DNA from: Hymenobacter psoromatis | GTDB taxonomy: Bacteria; Bacteroidota; Bacteroidia; Cytophagales; Hymenobacteraceae | NCBI RefSeq assembly: GCF_020012125.1 | Contig: NZ_JAIFAG010000001.1 | Location: forward strand, 3,720,001-3,784,000 | Direction of reading: 5' to 3' | DNA: 64,000 nucleotides | Part shown: piece by piece, positions 10,745 to 20,560 of the stretch | Numbering within the stretch: the stretch's first letter is position 1 | How the letters are laid out: the number at the start of each line of letters is the position of its first letter | Program-made: the position numbers and the translations under genes | The notes under the pieces: generated by a model | Seen by the model: the letters and a program-made list of their open reading frames with translations, nothing else | The model's database searches: none | What the model was told of the DNA's origin: nothing

Positions 10745-13700
10745 ATGACGAAACGACTCCTCGCTTTCTCGGCAGGTTTGGCCTTGCGTGTTTTGGGCGC
10801 GCACGCCCAAGCTACGCTCGGTATCAGCCCCTACGTCGAGACTTTTGACAACCTGGCCAGCGGCCTGCCCGCCGGCTTCAGCGTGTACACGGCGGCCACG
10901 GCCACCAGCCTGGGCACGGCTCCCACGGCCGCGCAGCTGTTTCTGACGCCTAGCGCCACCACCGCCTGGAACAGCGTAACGGGCGGCTTCAAGAACTACG
11001 CCTCGGCCACTGGCCTCAATCAAAATGCCGATGTGGCCACCCAAACGGCGGCCCCCAACCGCGCCCTGGGCGTGCGCCAGACCGGCAGCTTCGGCGACGG
11101 CACCAACGTGGGGCCAGCCTTCGTCTTTCAGCTGGCCAACACGACCGGCAAGACGGATTTTGCGCTCAGCTTCAAGCTCCAATCGCTGGACAGCACAATT
11201 ATGACGGCCACCGCCACCGGCCGCACCACCGTGTGGCGAGTAGACTACGGCCTCGGGGCCACGCCCACAGCCTTTACCCAGGTGGGCTCGACGGCCACGA
11301 CCGGGCCGGTATTTTCCAACGCGACCCTGACGGCCAGCTTCGGCGGGGCGCTGGATAACCTGGCCGGGCCGGTCTGGATTCGCATTGTGGCCCCGGCCGG
11401 CACCACGGGCAGCGGCAGCCGACCCTCGTCGGCCATTGATGACTTTTCGCTAAGCTGGAACGCCAACGCTAATGCCCCTACCCTGACCGTAGCGCCCAGC
11501 GCGTTGGATTTTGGCAAGCAGACGATTAATCAGCCTTCGGCCGCTAAAACCTACACCCTAACTGGTACCAACCTGACCAATCCGGTGGTGGCGCGCAACA
11601 CCCGCGGCGAGTTTACCGTGTCGAAGGATGGTACCGCGTTTAGTGACAGCGTACTCTACACGGTGGCCGAGCTGGCGCAGCCCCGGCAGGTGTTCGTACG
11701 CTTCACGGCCAACCGGCTGGGCCAGGCGAGCGGCGTTATTACCGGCGGCATTATCAACTACAGCGCGGGGGCCACTGCACGCACCGTAACCGTAACCGGC
11801 ACCGGCAACGACCCGACCCAGACGGTATACGACTTCAACGCCTGCACCGGCGGCGCTACCCTTTCCGATGGCTGGATACAATATAGCGTAACCGGCCCGC
11901 AAACCTGGGCCTGCACCACGTTCGGCCGCGACCCCGGCAACCCCAGCGGCACCACCGCCTACCCCAACGCCGTGCAGATGAACGGCTACGCCAGCGGCAA
12001 TATAGCCAACGAAGACTGGCTGATTTCGCCCGCCCTGACCCTAACCAGCACCACCTACCCCCTACTTTCGTACTGGACGCGCACGGCCTTCAACGGCCCG
12101 GCGCTGCGCCTGCGGGTTTCAACCAACTACTCCGGCACCGGCGACCCGAACGCCAGCGGCGTAACCTGGACCGACCTCAACGCCGAATTTCCGGCTCAAG
12201 GCTCCGACGTGTGGCAAACCAGCTTTGTGGACCTGAGCGGCTACAAAGCGGGCACCGTGTATGTGGCCTTCGTGTATAACTCGACTACCAATGCGGCGGC
12301 CCGCTGGACCGTGGACGACGTGGTGCTGACCAACTCGGCCACGCCCGCCCCGCCTACCCTGCGCCTGAGCCTGACGGACCTGAACTTCGGCTACCAGCCG
12401 GTGAACACGGCGGCTTATAAGATTATCTCGCTGACGACCGGCAACCTGACCGGCCCGCTGACTATCACCTCGCCCAACGCCGCGTTTCAGCTCGGCAAAG
12501 ACAGCCTGACCTATAGCCCCTCACTGATGCTTAGCCAGATTGAAGCCAGCAACCAGCAGCTACTTCTTCGGGTGCGCTTCTTGCCTACCCAGGCCGAAAC
12601 CAACTACGCCACCACGACGACCGCCACCACCGCCGGCGTGGGTCCGCAGGCACTGCGGCTAAGCGGCAACACCTACGATGTGGCAAAGACGCTGGAAGTA
12701 GCGAACTGGAACATGGAGTGGTTTGGCTCGACGGCCTCGGGCCAGGGGCCAACCGACGTGGCCTTGCAGCAGGCCAACGCCACGACCGTGCTCCAGGGCC
12801 TGGCGGCCGACGTGTACGTGCTGGAAGAAGTAGTGGACACGGTGCGTCTGCGCAACGTGGCGGCCGACCTCTCGACCCGGCTGGGCGTAACCTACGGCTA
12901 CAAAATCGCGGATTTTGGGTCGTATGGTGATAATATCGGCGACGCGGACTACCCCGGCGACCAGAAAGTTACCTTTATCTACCGCCAGGATGTGGTGAAG
13001 CCAGTGCTGTTTCAGGGGCTGCTGCGCTGCACGCAGGCCGACGCCTGCCCGGCCTGGGGTGCCTGGGCTTCGGGCCGCTTTCCCTACCTGATGGCCGCCG
13101 ACGTGACGCTCGACGGCGTGACCAAGCGCATCAACTTCGTGGGTATTCACGCCAAGGCCAACGCCACGACTACCTCGCCCGACGACTATGCCCGCCGCCA
13201 GACTGGGGCTGACCTGCTCAAAAACCTGCTCGACACGAGCTACGCGGGCACTAACACCCTGGTGCTGGGCGACTACAACGACGTGCTGAACGGTACCATC
13301 GCCACGGGCGTAACGCCGGCCGTGTCGTCGTACAATTCCTTCGTGGCCGACTCGGCAGATTACGTAGCCCTGACCCTACCGCTGGCTAAGTCCGGGGCGC
13401 AGTCTACGGTGAGCTTCAACACGGTAATTGACAACGTGATTGCCACCAAGCCAATGGCCGCCTACTACATCAGTGGCTCGGCCGCCGTGCGCACCGACCT
13501 GGCCGCCAGCATCGCTGACTACGGCACCACCACTTCCGACCACTACCCGGTGTTCACGCGCTACTCGTTCAGCGTTACCCCCCTGGCCGCCCGCAGCGCC
13601 GCCACCGCCGCGCTGGGCCTCTACCCCAACCCGGTAACCAACACCGTGCGCTTCGACATTCCCGAAACCGACACCGGCCTGAGCCTCAGCGTGTATACCA

Positions 13701-13852
13701 CCACCGGCCAGGTGGTGCTCAACAGCACCGGCTCGGCCGAGCAGCTGAACCAACAGCTCGCGCAGCGGGTGGGCGGCCTCAACGCCGGCCTCTACGTGGT
13801 GCGCGTGGTGGGTAAGCAGCAAACCTACGTGAGCCGTTTTCAGAAGCTGTAA
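10745..13852 (+). CDS. large secreted endonuclease/exonuclease/phosphatase-domain protein with T9SS sorting tail
   Basis: 1035 residues. The signal peptide (residues 1-21) ends GAHA-Q. Residues 25-240 and about 360-530 look like two 'choice-of-anchor J' jelly-roll domains (NEDWLISPALTLTST, then WTVDDVVL), separated by Ig-like anchor segments (DFGKQTINQPS; NFGYQPVN). Residues about 650-935 are an endonuclease/exonuclease/phosphatase fold: VANWNMEWFG, LEEVVD, GIHAKAN, LVLGDYNDV and TSDHYPVF hold the usual Asn, Glu, Asp-x-Asn and Asp-His residues. The C-terminus (LGLYPNPVTNTVRFD to SRFQKL) is a type A T9SS sorting domain. It is probably an extracellular nuclease or phosphodiesterase; the substrate is inferred. 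Confidence 0.88.
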   Translation: MTKRLLAFSAGLALRVLGAHAQATLGISPYVETFDNLASGLPAGFSVYTAATATSLGTAPTAAQLFLTPSATTAWNSVTGGFKNYASATGLNQNADVATQTAAPNRALGVRQTGSFGDGTNVGPAFVFQLANTTGKTDFALSFKLQSLDSTIMTATATGRTTVWRVDYGLGATPTAFTQVGSTATTGPVFSNATLTASFGGALDNLAGPVWIRIVAPAGTTGSGSRPSSAIDDFSLSWNANANAPTLTVAPSALDFGKQTINQPSAAKTYTLTGTNLTNPVVARNTRGEFTVSKDGTAFSDSVLYTVAELAQPRQVFVRFTANRLGQASGVITGGIINYSAGATARTVTVTGTGNDPTQTVYDFNACTGGATLSDGWIQYSVTGPQTWACTTFGRDPGNPSGTTAYPNAVQMNGYASGNIANEDWLISPALTLTSTTYPLLSYWTRTAFNGPALRLRVSTNYSGTGDPNASGVTWTDLNAEFPAQGSDVWQTSFVDLSGYKAGTVYVAFVYNSTTNAAARWTVDDVVLTNSATPAPPTLRLSLTDLNFGYQPVNTAAYKIISLTTGNLTGPLTITSPNAAFQLGKDSLTYSPSLMLSQIEASNQQLLLRVRFLPTQAETNYATTTTATTAGVGPQALRLSGNTYDVAKTLEVANWNMEWFGSTASGQGPTDVALQQANATTVLQGLAADVYVLEEVVDTVRLRNVAADLSTRLGVTYGYKIADFGSYGDNIGDADYPGDQKVTFIYRQDVVKPVLFQGLLRCTQADACPAWGAWASGRFPYLMAADVTLDGVTKRINFVGIHAKANATTTSPDDYARRQTGADLLKNLLDTSYAGTNTLVLGDYNDVLNGTIATGVTPAVSSYNSFVADSADYVALTLPLAKSGAQSTVSFNTVIDNVIATKPMAAYYISGSAAVRTDLAASIADYGTTTSDHYPVFTRYSFSVTPLAARSAATAALGLYPNPVTNTVRFDIPETDTGLSLSVYTTTGQVVLNSTGSAEQLNQQLAQRVGGLNAGLYVVRVVGKQQTYVSRFQKL

Positions 13853-13878
13853 AAAGGCTTTATAAGTAACTTATGTTG

Positions 13879-13911
13879 AAAGCGCTCCGGCAGGTTAGTC
13901 GGGGCGCTTTT
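13879..13911 (+). terminator. rho-independent terminator of the nuclease gene
   Basis: AAAGCGCTCC pairs with GGGGCGCTTT (10 bp, one G-U) around a 12-base loop, followed by TTTTT, beginning 26 bases after the stop codon. Confidence 0.85.
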
Positions 13912-13963
13912 TGGTTGAATAATGGCGGGCAGGTCGGAGTAACCGTCAGAACATACTCAGAAT

Positions 13964-14001
13964 TTGGACCTTTCAACACAACAAACTTGGACTTTTCAAC
14001 A
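13964..14001 (+). promoter_or_regulatory. tandem direct repeat, candidate AraC-type operator
   Basis: TTGGACCTTTCAACA (13964-13978) and TTGGACTTTTCAACA (13987-14001) differ at one base and start 23 bases apart, about two helical turns. They lie 51 bases before the reductase-like gene, whose downstream neighbour encodes an AraC regulator. AraC-family proteins bind such direct half-sites, so this is a plausible target; binding itself is inferred. Confidence 0.5.
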
Positions 14002-14051
14002 AAGCTACAGATGCGTTTTAAGGCCGAATTTTGCAGTATAAAATTTAGACC

Positions 14052-15089
14052 ATGCAAACGTCAGAAACAGTCTTGGTAACGGGTGGCACCGGCTTTGTGG
14101 CCCTGTATTGCATCTTGCAGCTACTGCAAAAGGGGTACTACGTCAGGACCACCGTTCGCTCATTAAACAGGAAAAATGAGGTGCTTGATACGCTCCGGGC
14201 CAACGGTAGTACGGCGCTGGCTAACTTGGCCTTGGTGGAAGCCGACCTGACCAACGACGCGAATTGGGACGAGGCCGCGCGGGGCTGCGCGTATGTGCTG
14301 CACGTAGCATCTCCCATTTTCTTCACGCCTCCCAAGGATGAAAACGAGTAGCTAAAACCCGCGGTGGAAGGCACGCTGCGGGTACTGCGGGCGGCGCGCG
14401 ACGCGGGCGTGAAGCGCGTGGTGCTGACGTCGAGCTTCGGCGCGGTGGGCTTCAGCCACACCGATAGCCGAACCGAAACCACCGAAGTTGACTGGACGGA
14501 CCCAGCCCTAAAGGGGCTCTCTACCTATGAAAAATCGAAAGTGCTGGCCGAGCGGGCGGCCTGGAGTTTTATCGAGCAGGAAGGCGGCAGCCTGGAATTG
14601 AGCGTTATCAACCCCGTAGCTATTTTGGGTCCGTCGTTGGGCACGCACGTCTCCGGCAGCTTCGGCATCCTCCAGCATCTGCTGGACGGCTCCATCAAAG
14701 TGGTGCCCCCGATTACGTTAAACGTGGTGGACGTGCGCGATGTGGCGGATTTGCACCTGCGCGCCATGACTACTCCCGGCGCGAAGGGACAGCGCTTCAT
14801 TGCCTCGGCCGATGGGCAGATTACCATGCCGGAGATTGCGCAGTTGCTGCGGGAGAAATTCCCCGCAGCGACTGCACAGGTTTCCACCAAAACGGTGCCC
14901 GGTTGGGTTGTTCGGGTGGCGTCCTTAGTCAATGCGCAAGCAAAAACGGCGGCCATGCTTTTGCAAGTAAGCCGCAACGTGAGCAATGCGAAAGCCCGCA
15001 GAATACTGAGCTGGACGCCAATTGCGAACAACCAGGAAGCCGTCCTGGCCGCGATGCGGAGCCTCCTGGAATACGCTATCGTGAAGTAA
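14052..15089 (+). pseudogene. NAD(P)-dependent epimerase / dihydroflavonol-4-reductase-like, interrupted by TAG
   Basis: An extended short-chain dehydrogenase/reductase. The N-terminus has the Rossmann motif VTGGTGFVALYC, the middle VEGTLRVLRAARDAGV and VVLTSSFGAVGF, and after it YEKSKVLAERAAW with the YxxxK catalytic pair. At codon 100 (14349-14351) the frame meets TAG, then continues without shift (LKPAVEGT...) to TAA 15087-15089. Family members read straight through this position, so one base change breaks the gene. Without the stop the product would be 345 residues, a normal length. Translation could restart at GTG 14364, but that product lacks the cofactor-binding half. It could also be a sequencing error or read-through. 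Confidence 0.8.
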
Positions 15090-15192
15090 ATGCGCAGTTA
15101 CCCGTCAGCCTCAGCTGCGACATAAAAATAAACGCCGGCACGTTGGGGACAAGAATTTACTGAAGCTTTCCTGTTCTTATAATGATTAAAAA

Positions 15193-15993
15193 ATGGATGC
15201 GAATAGGGAAGTAAATACCTCCGGGCCGAATGCTCAGCCGGCCAGAGCCGAAATCTCGCCGGAGCATTTCGTCCCGGACCACGTTTTTGTATATGTTACA
15301 AAAGGGGAATTACGCGCGTATGACGGCAACAAAAATTACACCCTAAAAGCTGACGAATATTGCTTGGTACGCAAAAACCATTTAGTGCGCTACGACAAAG
15401 AGAATCCTGAATTCGAGCGGATAGTCATCTGCTTTGAGGAAGCATTTCTAAAAGCTTTTCAAGAAAAACATAACATCCAGGTAAATTATTTTAATTCCGA
15501 CGATGCTTTTATTAGTGTACCAAAAAATAAAATAATTCCTGACTTTATCTGTTCTTTGAAGCTTTATTATGATAATTTAGGAAAAATAAATGAGGCATTT
15601 AGTGCTGTGAAATATGAGGAGTTGCTCATTATTTTGCTACAGATTCAGCCAAAACTTGCTGGAATACTTTTTACTTACAGTACTCCTGGCAAAGTAAACC
15701 TGGAGGAGTTTATGAACAAGAATTATATTTTCAATATAAGCGTTCAACGTTTTGCTTTCCTAACTGGGCGTAGCTTATCCGTATTCAAGCGGGATTTTCA
15801 GAAAATATTTAGCAAAACACCTAATCGTTGGCTGGTGCAGAAGCGCTTGCAGGAAGCGTATTTTCTTATTGAGAAGCAAAATAAAAAACCGACCGATATT
15901 TATCTGGATTTAGGTTTTGAGAACCTATCGCACTTTTCATTTGCGTTCAGAAAGCTTTTTGGGCGTACCCCAACTGCCTTAGCGAAAAAATAA
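15193..15993 (+). CDS. AraC-family transcriptional regulator
   Basis: 266 residues. Residues 1-140 form a cupin-like sensor part (VFVYVTKGELRAYDG, LKADEYCLVRKNHLVRY). Residues about 170-266 hold two helix-turn-helix motifs typical of AraC: NISVQRFAFLTGRSLSVFKR and PTDIYLDLGFENLSHFSFAF, closing with RKLFGRTPTALAK. It probably controls the upstream reductase-like gene through the direct repeat before it. The coding sequence is clearly A/T-richer than its neighbours (many AAA and TTT codons), which suggests acquisition by transfer. The start ATG 15193 gives a complete sensor; no strong promoter is visible in the 103-base gap. Confidence 0.9.
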   Translation: MDANREVNTSGPNAQPARAEISPEHFVPDHVFVYVTKGELRAYDGNKNYTLKADEYCLVRKNHLVRYDKENPEFERIVICFEEAFLKAFQEKHNIQVNYFNSDDAFISVPKNKIIPDFICSLKLYYDNLGKINEAFSAVKYEELLIILLQIQPKLAGILFTYSTPGKVNLEEFMNKNYIFNISVQRFAFLTGRSLSVFKRDFQKIFSKTPNRWLVQKRLQEAYFLIEKQNKKPTDIYLDLGFENLSHFSFAFRKLFGRTPTALAKK

Positions 15994-16155
15994 TATAGCA
16001 ATCGATAGTTTTTTATTTTGCGATAAGCTACCGAAACAGGATAACTGCTGCTTCGCGCAGTCAATCATTGCGTGGCCAGTCGCGCTAGTGCAACATTTAC
16101 TGCTTTTCCTTCTACTTTGCGGCGGCCCTGCCCCTACCCCCTCTCGCCGCCGCGT

Positions 16156-19100
16156 ATGCCGTTCTTTACTTTTCCGAGAAACCGTCACTTGGCCGGCCTG
16201 ACGGCTTGGCTGCTGACCGCCGCGCCCGGGCTGGCCGCGCCGCCCACCGCCCTACCCTCCTTTTCGGAGCCGGGCGTGTCGCCCGACCGCCAGGAAATCG
16301 CCTTTGTATCGGGCGGCGATATCTGGACGGTGCCGGTGGCCGGCGGCGAGGCCCGGCTGCTGGTGGCCCACCCCGCCACCGAGAGCCGCCCGCTCTACGC
16401 ACCCGATGGTAAGTCGCTGGCCTTCATCTCCACGCGCAGCGGCAACGGCGATATTTATCTGCTGAATTTTGCCAGCGGCGAGTTGAAAAGATTGACGTTT
16501 GACGACGCGCTGGACCAGCTCGACGGGTGGTCGGCCGATGGCAAATACCTCTATTATTCGAGCACCAGCCGCGACATCGCGGGCATGAACGACATCTACC
16601 GCGTGCCGGTGGGCGGCGGCACGCCCACCCCCGTTTCAGCCGACCGCTACGCCAACGAGTTCTTCGCCGCGCCCAGCCCCGACGGCCAGGCGCTGGCCTT
16701 TGCCGCCCGCGGCATCGCCTCCAACCAGTGGTGGCGCCACGGCCACAGCCATTTGGATGAGTCCGAAATCTGGCTGCGGCGGGCGGGCAAAGTCGGGCCA
16801 GCTTACGTCGGCCTCACGCAGGGGGGTAGCAAGGCGCTGTGGCCCATGTGGGGGCCGGGCGGCCAGAAGCTGTTTTTCACCTCCGACCAGGGCGGGCCGG
16901 AGAACATTTGGGCCGTGGCCCCGAGCGGCGGCGCGCCGCAGCAGGTCACCAATTTTAAGGAGGGTAGGGTGCTGTGGCCCAGCGCTTCGGCCGATGGCAA
17001 GCTCATCGTGTTTGAGCGCGATTTTGGCATTTGGACGCTGAATACTGAGAACGGGCAGGCGCAGCCGGTGCGTATTCAGCGGCGGGGCGCGCCGGCCGGG
17101 CCGGGCGTGGAGCGCCAGCGCTTCACCGACCGCCTGCAGGAATTGGCGCTCTCACCCGATGGCAAGAAAGTGGCCTTCATTGTGCACGGCGAAGTGTTTG
17201 CCGCCTCGGCCGCCGATGGCGGCGACGCCACCCGCCTCACCACCACCACGGCCGCCGAAACCGACCTGGCCTGGGCCCCCGACAGCCGCCGGCTGGTGTA
17301 CGCCTCGGCCCGCGACGGCGCCAAGCATTTGTACAGCTACACCTTCGCCACCGGCCAGGAAACGCGCCTCACCAACGCGGCCGTGAGCGACGCGCAGCCC
17401 CGCTTCTCGCCCGATGGCAAGCTGCTGGCCTTTGAGCGCGACGCCCGGGAGTTGCGCATCCTGGACCTAGCCAGCAAGCAGGAGCGCGTGGCGGGCACCG
17501 GCCGCTTTGGCCGGCCGCCGCTCAGCGCCGAGCGCTCGTTTGTGTGGTCGCCCGATGGGCGCTGGCTGGCGTTTGCGCCCAACGGCGCGCGCGGTTTCAC
17601 CAACGTGCAGGTGGTGCCCGCGGCGGGCGGCACGGCGCGGCCGGTCAGCTTTTTGGCGAATTCCAACAGCAACACGCTGAGCTGGAGCCCCGACGGCAAG
17701 TACCTGCTTTTCGACACCGGCCAGCGCACCGAGGATGCCCAGGTGGCGCGCATCGACTTGCAGCTGCGCACGCCGCGCTTCCGCGAAGACCAGTTCCGCG
17801 ACTTGTTTAAGGAGACGGTACCGGGGCCGATTTCACCCGAAAAAAACCAGAACCCGCCCTTGGCGCCGGCCAAGTCCACGGCCCCTACCCCCCTCCCTTT
17901 GGCCCAAGCCGACTCGGCCCGCGCCAAGGGAGTTTCGACCAAAAAGAAGAAGGGCAAAAAGGGCGCGGCCACGGCCAGCGCAACTCCTGCCAAGCCGCCA
18001 GTAACTATCAATTTTGAGGATATTCGGCGGCGGCTGAGTTTGGTGCCGGTGGGCGTGGACGTGCGCAGCCTGGCCATCAGCCCCGATGGGAAGTGGCTGC
18101 TGCTCACGGCCACGGTGTCGAACCAGACCAATCTGTACATCTATCCGCTCGATGAATTGAGCAAGGACCCCGCCACGGCGCGGCAGCTCACGTCCACGGC
18201 CGGGGCCAAGCGCGAGGCGCAGTTTTCGCCCGATAGCAAGGAGGTGTATTTTCTGGACCAGGGCCGCATTCAGGTGGTGCCGGTGGAGGCTAAGGGCCCG
18301 GCGGCCCGCGCCGTGGCCGTGGCCGCCGAGCTGGACGTGGACTTCGAGCAGGAGAAGCTGGTGGTTTTTGACGAGGCCTGGAGCTACCTGCGCGATTTCT
18401 TCAACGACGCCACCTTCAACGGCACCGACTGGCCGGCCCAGCGCGAGAAATTCGCGCCCTACATTGCCGGCGCCCGCACCCCCGACGAGGTACGCCGCCT
18501 GGTGAACCTGATGATTGGCGAGCTCAACGCCTCGCACTCGGGCATGGGCCCGGCTGCGCCGCCCACCGGCACCGTGGCCCCCGCCACCGGCCGCCTGGGC
18601 ATGCGCTTCGACGCCGCTGACTATGAGCAGAATGGCCGCCTGCGCCTCACCTCGGTGCTGCCGCTGGGTGCCGCCGCGCTGGCCGGCCTCAAGCCCGGCG
18701 ACGTGCTGCTGGCCGTAAACGGCCACGCGATTTCGGGCAGCACCAATCTCGACGAGCTGCTGCAATACCAGGTGGGCCGCCGCACTACCCTCCGCGTGTC
18801 GGCCGATGGCAAGGAGCGCGACGTGGTGGTGCGCCCCCTCAGCCGCGACACCGAAAAGGCGCTCGACTACCGCCAGTGGGTGGAGGAGCGCCGCGCCTAC
18901 GTGGCCCAGGCCAGCGGCGGCCGCCTCGGCTACGTGCACATGTTTGACATGAGCGCCGGCGCGCTGGCCCAGCTCTACCTCGACCTCGACGCCGAAAACA
19001 TGACCCGCGACGGCGTGGTGGTAGACGTGCGCAACAACAACGGCGGTTTCGTGAACGTGTATGCCATTGATGTGCTGGCCCGCCGCAGCTACCTCAGCAT

Positions 19101-19491
19101 GATGAGCCGGGGCATGGCCGCCCCCGTACCGGCCCGCAGCGCCCTGGGCCAGCGCAGCCTGGAGCTGCCCACGGTGCTCGTCACCAACCAGCACTCACTC
19201 TCTGATGCCGAGGACTTTAGCGAAGGCTACCGGGCCAGCAAGCTGGGTAAAATAGTGGGCGAGCCCACCGGCGGCTGGATTATCTTCACCTCCGGCACGG
19301 CCCTGCTCGACGGCTCCAGCCTGCGCCTGCCCACCAGCACCATCCGCGCCGTGCGCGATGGCAAAGTGATGGAAATGAACCCCCGCCCGGTGGATATTCC
19401 CGTGACCCGGCCCATCGGCGAGAGCTACACCAGCCACGACGCGCAGCTCGATGCGGCGGTAAAGGAGCTGCTGGGGGAGGTAGGGAAGTAG
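16156..19491 (+). CDS. Tricorn-type S41 peptidase with beta-propeller
   Basis: 1111 residues. The signal peptide is in residues 1-30 (LTAWLLTAAPGLAA). Residues about 35-560 carry repeated WD40/PD40 propeller motifs such as SPDGKKVAF, APDGKSLAF and SWSPDGKYLLF. A Lys/Ala-rich linker follows near residue 590. A Tricorn core follows: ELNASHSGMG, a PDZ domain (LAGLKPGDVLLAVNG), then the C-terminal S41 protease with DGVVVDVRNNNGG, the nucleophile segment HSLSDAEDF and GEPTGG. In Tricorn the catalytic set is Ser/His in the ASHS motif plus this later Ser. It degrades peptides; here the signal peptide places it in the periplasm. I chose ATG 16156 over GTG 16072 because it begins at the signal peptide. 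Confidence 0.92.
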   Translation: MPFFTFPRNRHLAGLTAWLLTAAPGLAAPPTALPSFSEPGVSPDRQEIAFVSGGDIWTVPVAGGEARLLVAHPATESRPLYAPDGKSLAFISTRSGNGDIYLLNFASGELKRLTFDDALDQLDGWSADGKYLYYSSTSRDIAGMNDIYRVPVGGGTPTPVSADRYANEFFAAPSPDGQALAFAARGIASNQWWRHGHSHLDESEIWLRRAGKVGPAYVGLTQGGSKALWPMWGPGGQKLFFTSDQGGPENIWAVAPSGGAPQQVTNFKEGRVLWPSASADGKLIVFERDFGIWTLNTENGQAQPVRIQRRGAPAGPGVERQRFTDRLQELALSPDGKKVAFIVHGEVFAASAADGGDATRLTTTTAAETDLAWAPDSRRLVYASARDGAKHLYSYTFATGQETRLTNAAVSDAQPRFSPDGKLLAFERDARELRILDLASKQERVAGTGRFGRPPLSAERSFVWSPDGRWLAFAPNGARGFTNVQVVPAAGGTARPVSFLANSNSNTLSWSPDGKYLLFDTGQRTEDAQVARIDLQLRTPRFREDQFRDLFKETVPGPISPEKNQNPPLAPAKSTAPTPLPLAQADSARAKGVSTKKKKGKKGAATASATPAKPPVTINFEDIRRRLSLVPVGVDVRSLAISPDGKWLLLTATVSNQTNLYIYPLDELSKDPATARQLTSTAGAKREAQFSPDSKEVYFLDQGRIQVVPVEAKGPAARAVAVAAELDVDFEQEKLVVFDEAWSYLRDFFNDATFNGTDWPAQREKFAPYIAGARTPDEVRRLVNLMIGELNASHSGMGPAAPPTGTVAPATGRLGMRFDAADYEQNGRLRLTSVLPLGAAALAGLKPGDVLLAVNGHAISGSTNLDELLQYQVGRRTTLRVSADGKERDVVVRPLSRDTEKALDYRQWVEERRAYVAQASGGRLGYVHMFDMSAGALAQLYLDLDAENMTRDGVVVDVRNNNGGFVNVYAIDVLARRSYLSMMSRGMAAPVPARSALGQRSLELPTVLVTNQHSLSDAEDFSEGYRASKLGKIVGEPTGGWIIFTSGTALLDGSSLRLPTSTIRAVRDGKVMEMNPRPVDIPVTRPIGESYTSHDAQLDAAVKELLGEVGK

Positions 19492-19501
19492 CGTTTTACT
19501 A

Positions 19502-19588
19502 GAACGTCATGCTGAGCTTGTCGAAGCATCTCTACCGCGCCGTTGGATGAAGCGGTAGAGATGCTTCGACAAGCTCAGCATGACGTTC
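19502..19588. repeat. long intergenic hairpin, family A copy 2
   Basis: Perfect 37-bp inverted repeat: arms 19502-19538 and 19552-19588 with a 13-base loop. The arm is the same as that of the element at 2371-2470 over 35 bases. Again it lies between convergent genes, the Tricorn protease and the DUF5694 gene. Confidence 0.92.
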
Positions 19589-19616
19589 AGTTTTATTTCT
19601 TCAATCCTCAAAAAAA

Positions 19617-20501
19617 CTACTTCTCTTCCAGCAGCGGCAGCACTTCAGCTACCTCAAACAGCGAATTATAGCGTAGAATACTTTTCAGCAGCGAGGCGTG
19701 CCCGGCCCCGATGATGAGGACGATGGCTTTATCTCGCTTTACATCTACCTGCCGCAGCAAGTTGCTGTAAATGCGCACATTGCGCTTGAAGTAATCGCCG
19801 GCCACATCGGCCCCCACGTAGTTATTGCCGCCCCCAATTCGGGCCAACGTTAGCAGGTAGCCATCCATATTGGCCCGGTCAAAAGCCGCCGAATTAGCCA
19901 CTTTAAACTGCTCCAGTAGTGTAGCGCCCGGAAACTCACCTCCGGCCGGCAAGGCTACTTTCCGCAGGCGGTTGCGCGACGCCAGCAACTGGCCCACGCT
20001 GTCGCCGGGCTGCACCTCCATAAAACCGTTTATAATGGCGTTTTGCCCGTGTTGCTTGGCGTAAGCCTGAGTTGCATCGAAATCCAGCCCTAGTTGGGCA
20101 TCGGCGCAGTACACCCGCGGCCGGTTCAACTTGTCGGCCAGCCGGTAGCCGAGCTGGTACACCTCATTATTACCGGCCTTGAGCCGCTTTTGGCGATACA
20201 GCGCGTAAGTGCTATCCACATGCGGCTGGTCCTGCAATTGGTATTCTACGAACACCTTATCAGCTTGCGTTTTTTGAAGCTTGCTCACCAACTCATCCAG
20301 TTCGCGCTGCTTTTGTGGCGTGCGCATATCCACCGCTTTGCCGTGGATTAGGTCAGCCGCCGACGCATTGAAGTGAAATGTACCCACGATGTATACTTTG
20401 ATTTTAGTGGTAGGCATGGCCGGCTCCTGGGCAGCAGCGAATTGGGCAAAGGGCAGCGCGCCAAGGGCTAGCAGGGCGCGGCAGCAGGCAGAAAGCGTCA
20501 T
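19617..20501 (-). CDS. exported DUF5694 family protein
   Basis: 294 residues from ATG 20501 (MTLSACCRALLALG), with a signal peptide ending near QFAAA-QE. The first strand, KIKVYIVGTFHFN, and the C-terminal IGAGHASLLKSIL resemble DUF5694, a family with weak likeness to TraB/GumN/PrgY proteins, in which GTFHF and GHA segments are conserved and may bind metal. No enzymatic role is known. An upstream in-frame extension reaching 20771 crosses a perfect inverted repeat and is rejected. It is divergent from the membrane-protease-like gene and convergent with the Tricorn gene. Confidence 0.78.
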   Translation of the reverse strand: MTLSACCRALLALGALPFAQFAAAQEPAMPTTKIKVYIVGTFHFNASAADLIHGKAVDMRTPQKQRELDELVSKLQKTQADKVFVEYQLQDQPHVDSTYALYRQKRLKAGNNEVYQLGYRLADKLNRPRVYCADAQLGLDFDATQAYAKQHGQNAIINGFMEVQPGDSVGQLLASRNRLRKVALPAGGEFPGATLLEQFKVANSAAFDRANMDGYLLTLARIGGGNNYVGADVAGDYFKRNVRIYSNLLRQVDVKRDKAIVLIIGAGHASLLKSILRYNSLFEVAEVLPLLEEK

Positions 20502-20560
20502 AATCGGGGGCTTGAAAGTGATGCGGCAAAGGTGGCCGCCCGCCCTACCCCCCGAAAATT

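Noticed and set aside
14349..14351. Genome-wide reassignment of TAG to glutamine
   Set aside because: Many intact genes here end in TAG at the expected place, for example at 19489, 21451, 22520, 23385 and 30455, so full recoding is not tenable.
17833..19194. 453-codon open frame antisense to the Tricorn-type protease
   Set aside because: A GC-rich shadow frame: His/Gly/Ala-rich, no domain, and it lies wholly inside a well-supported gene.
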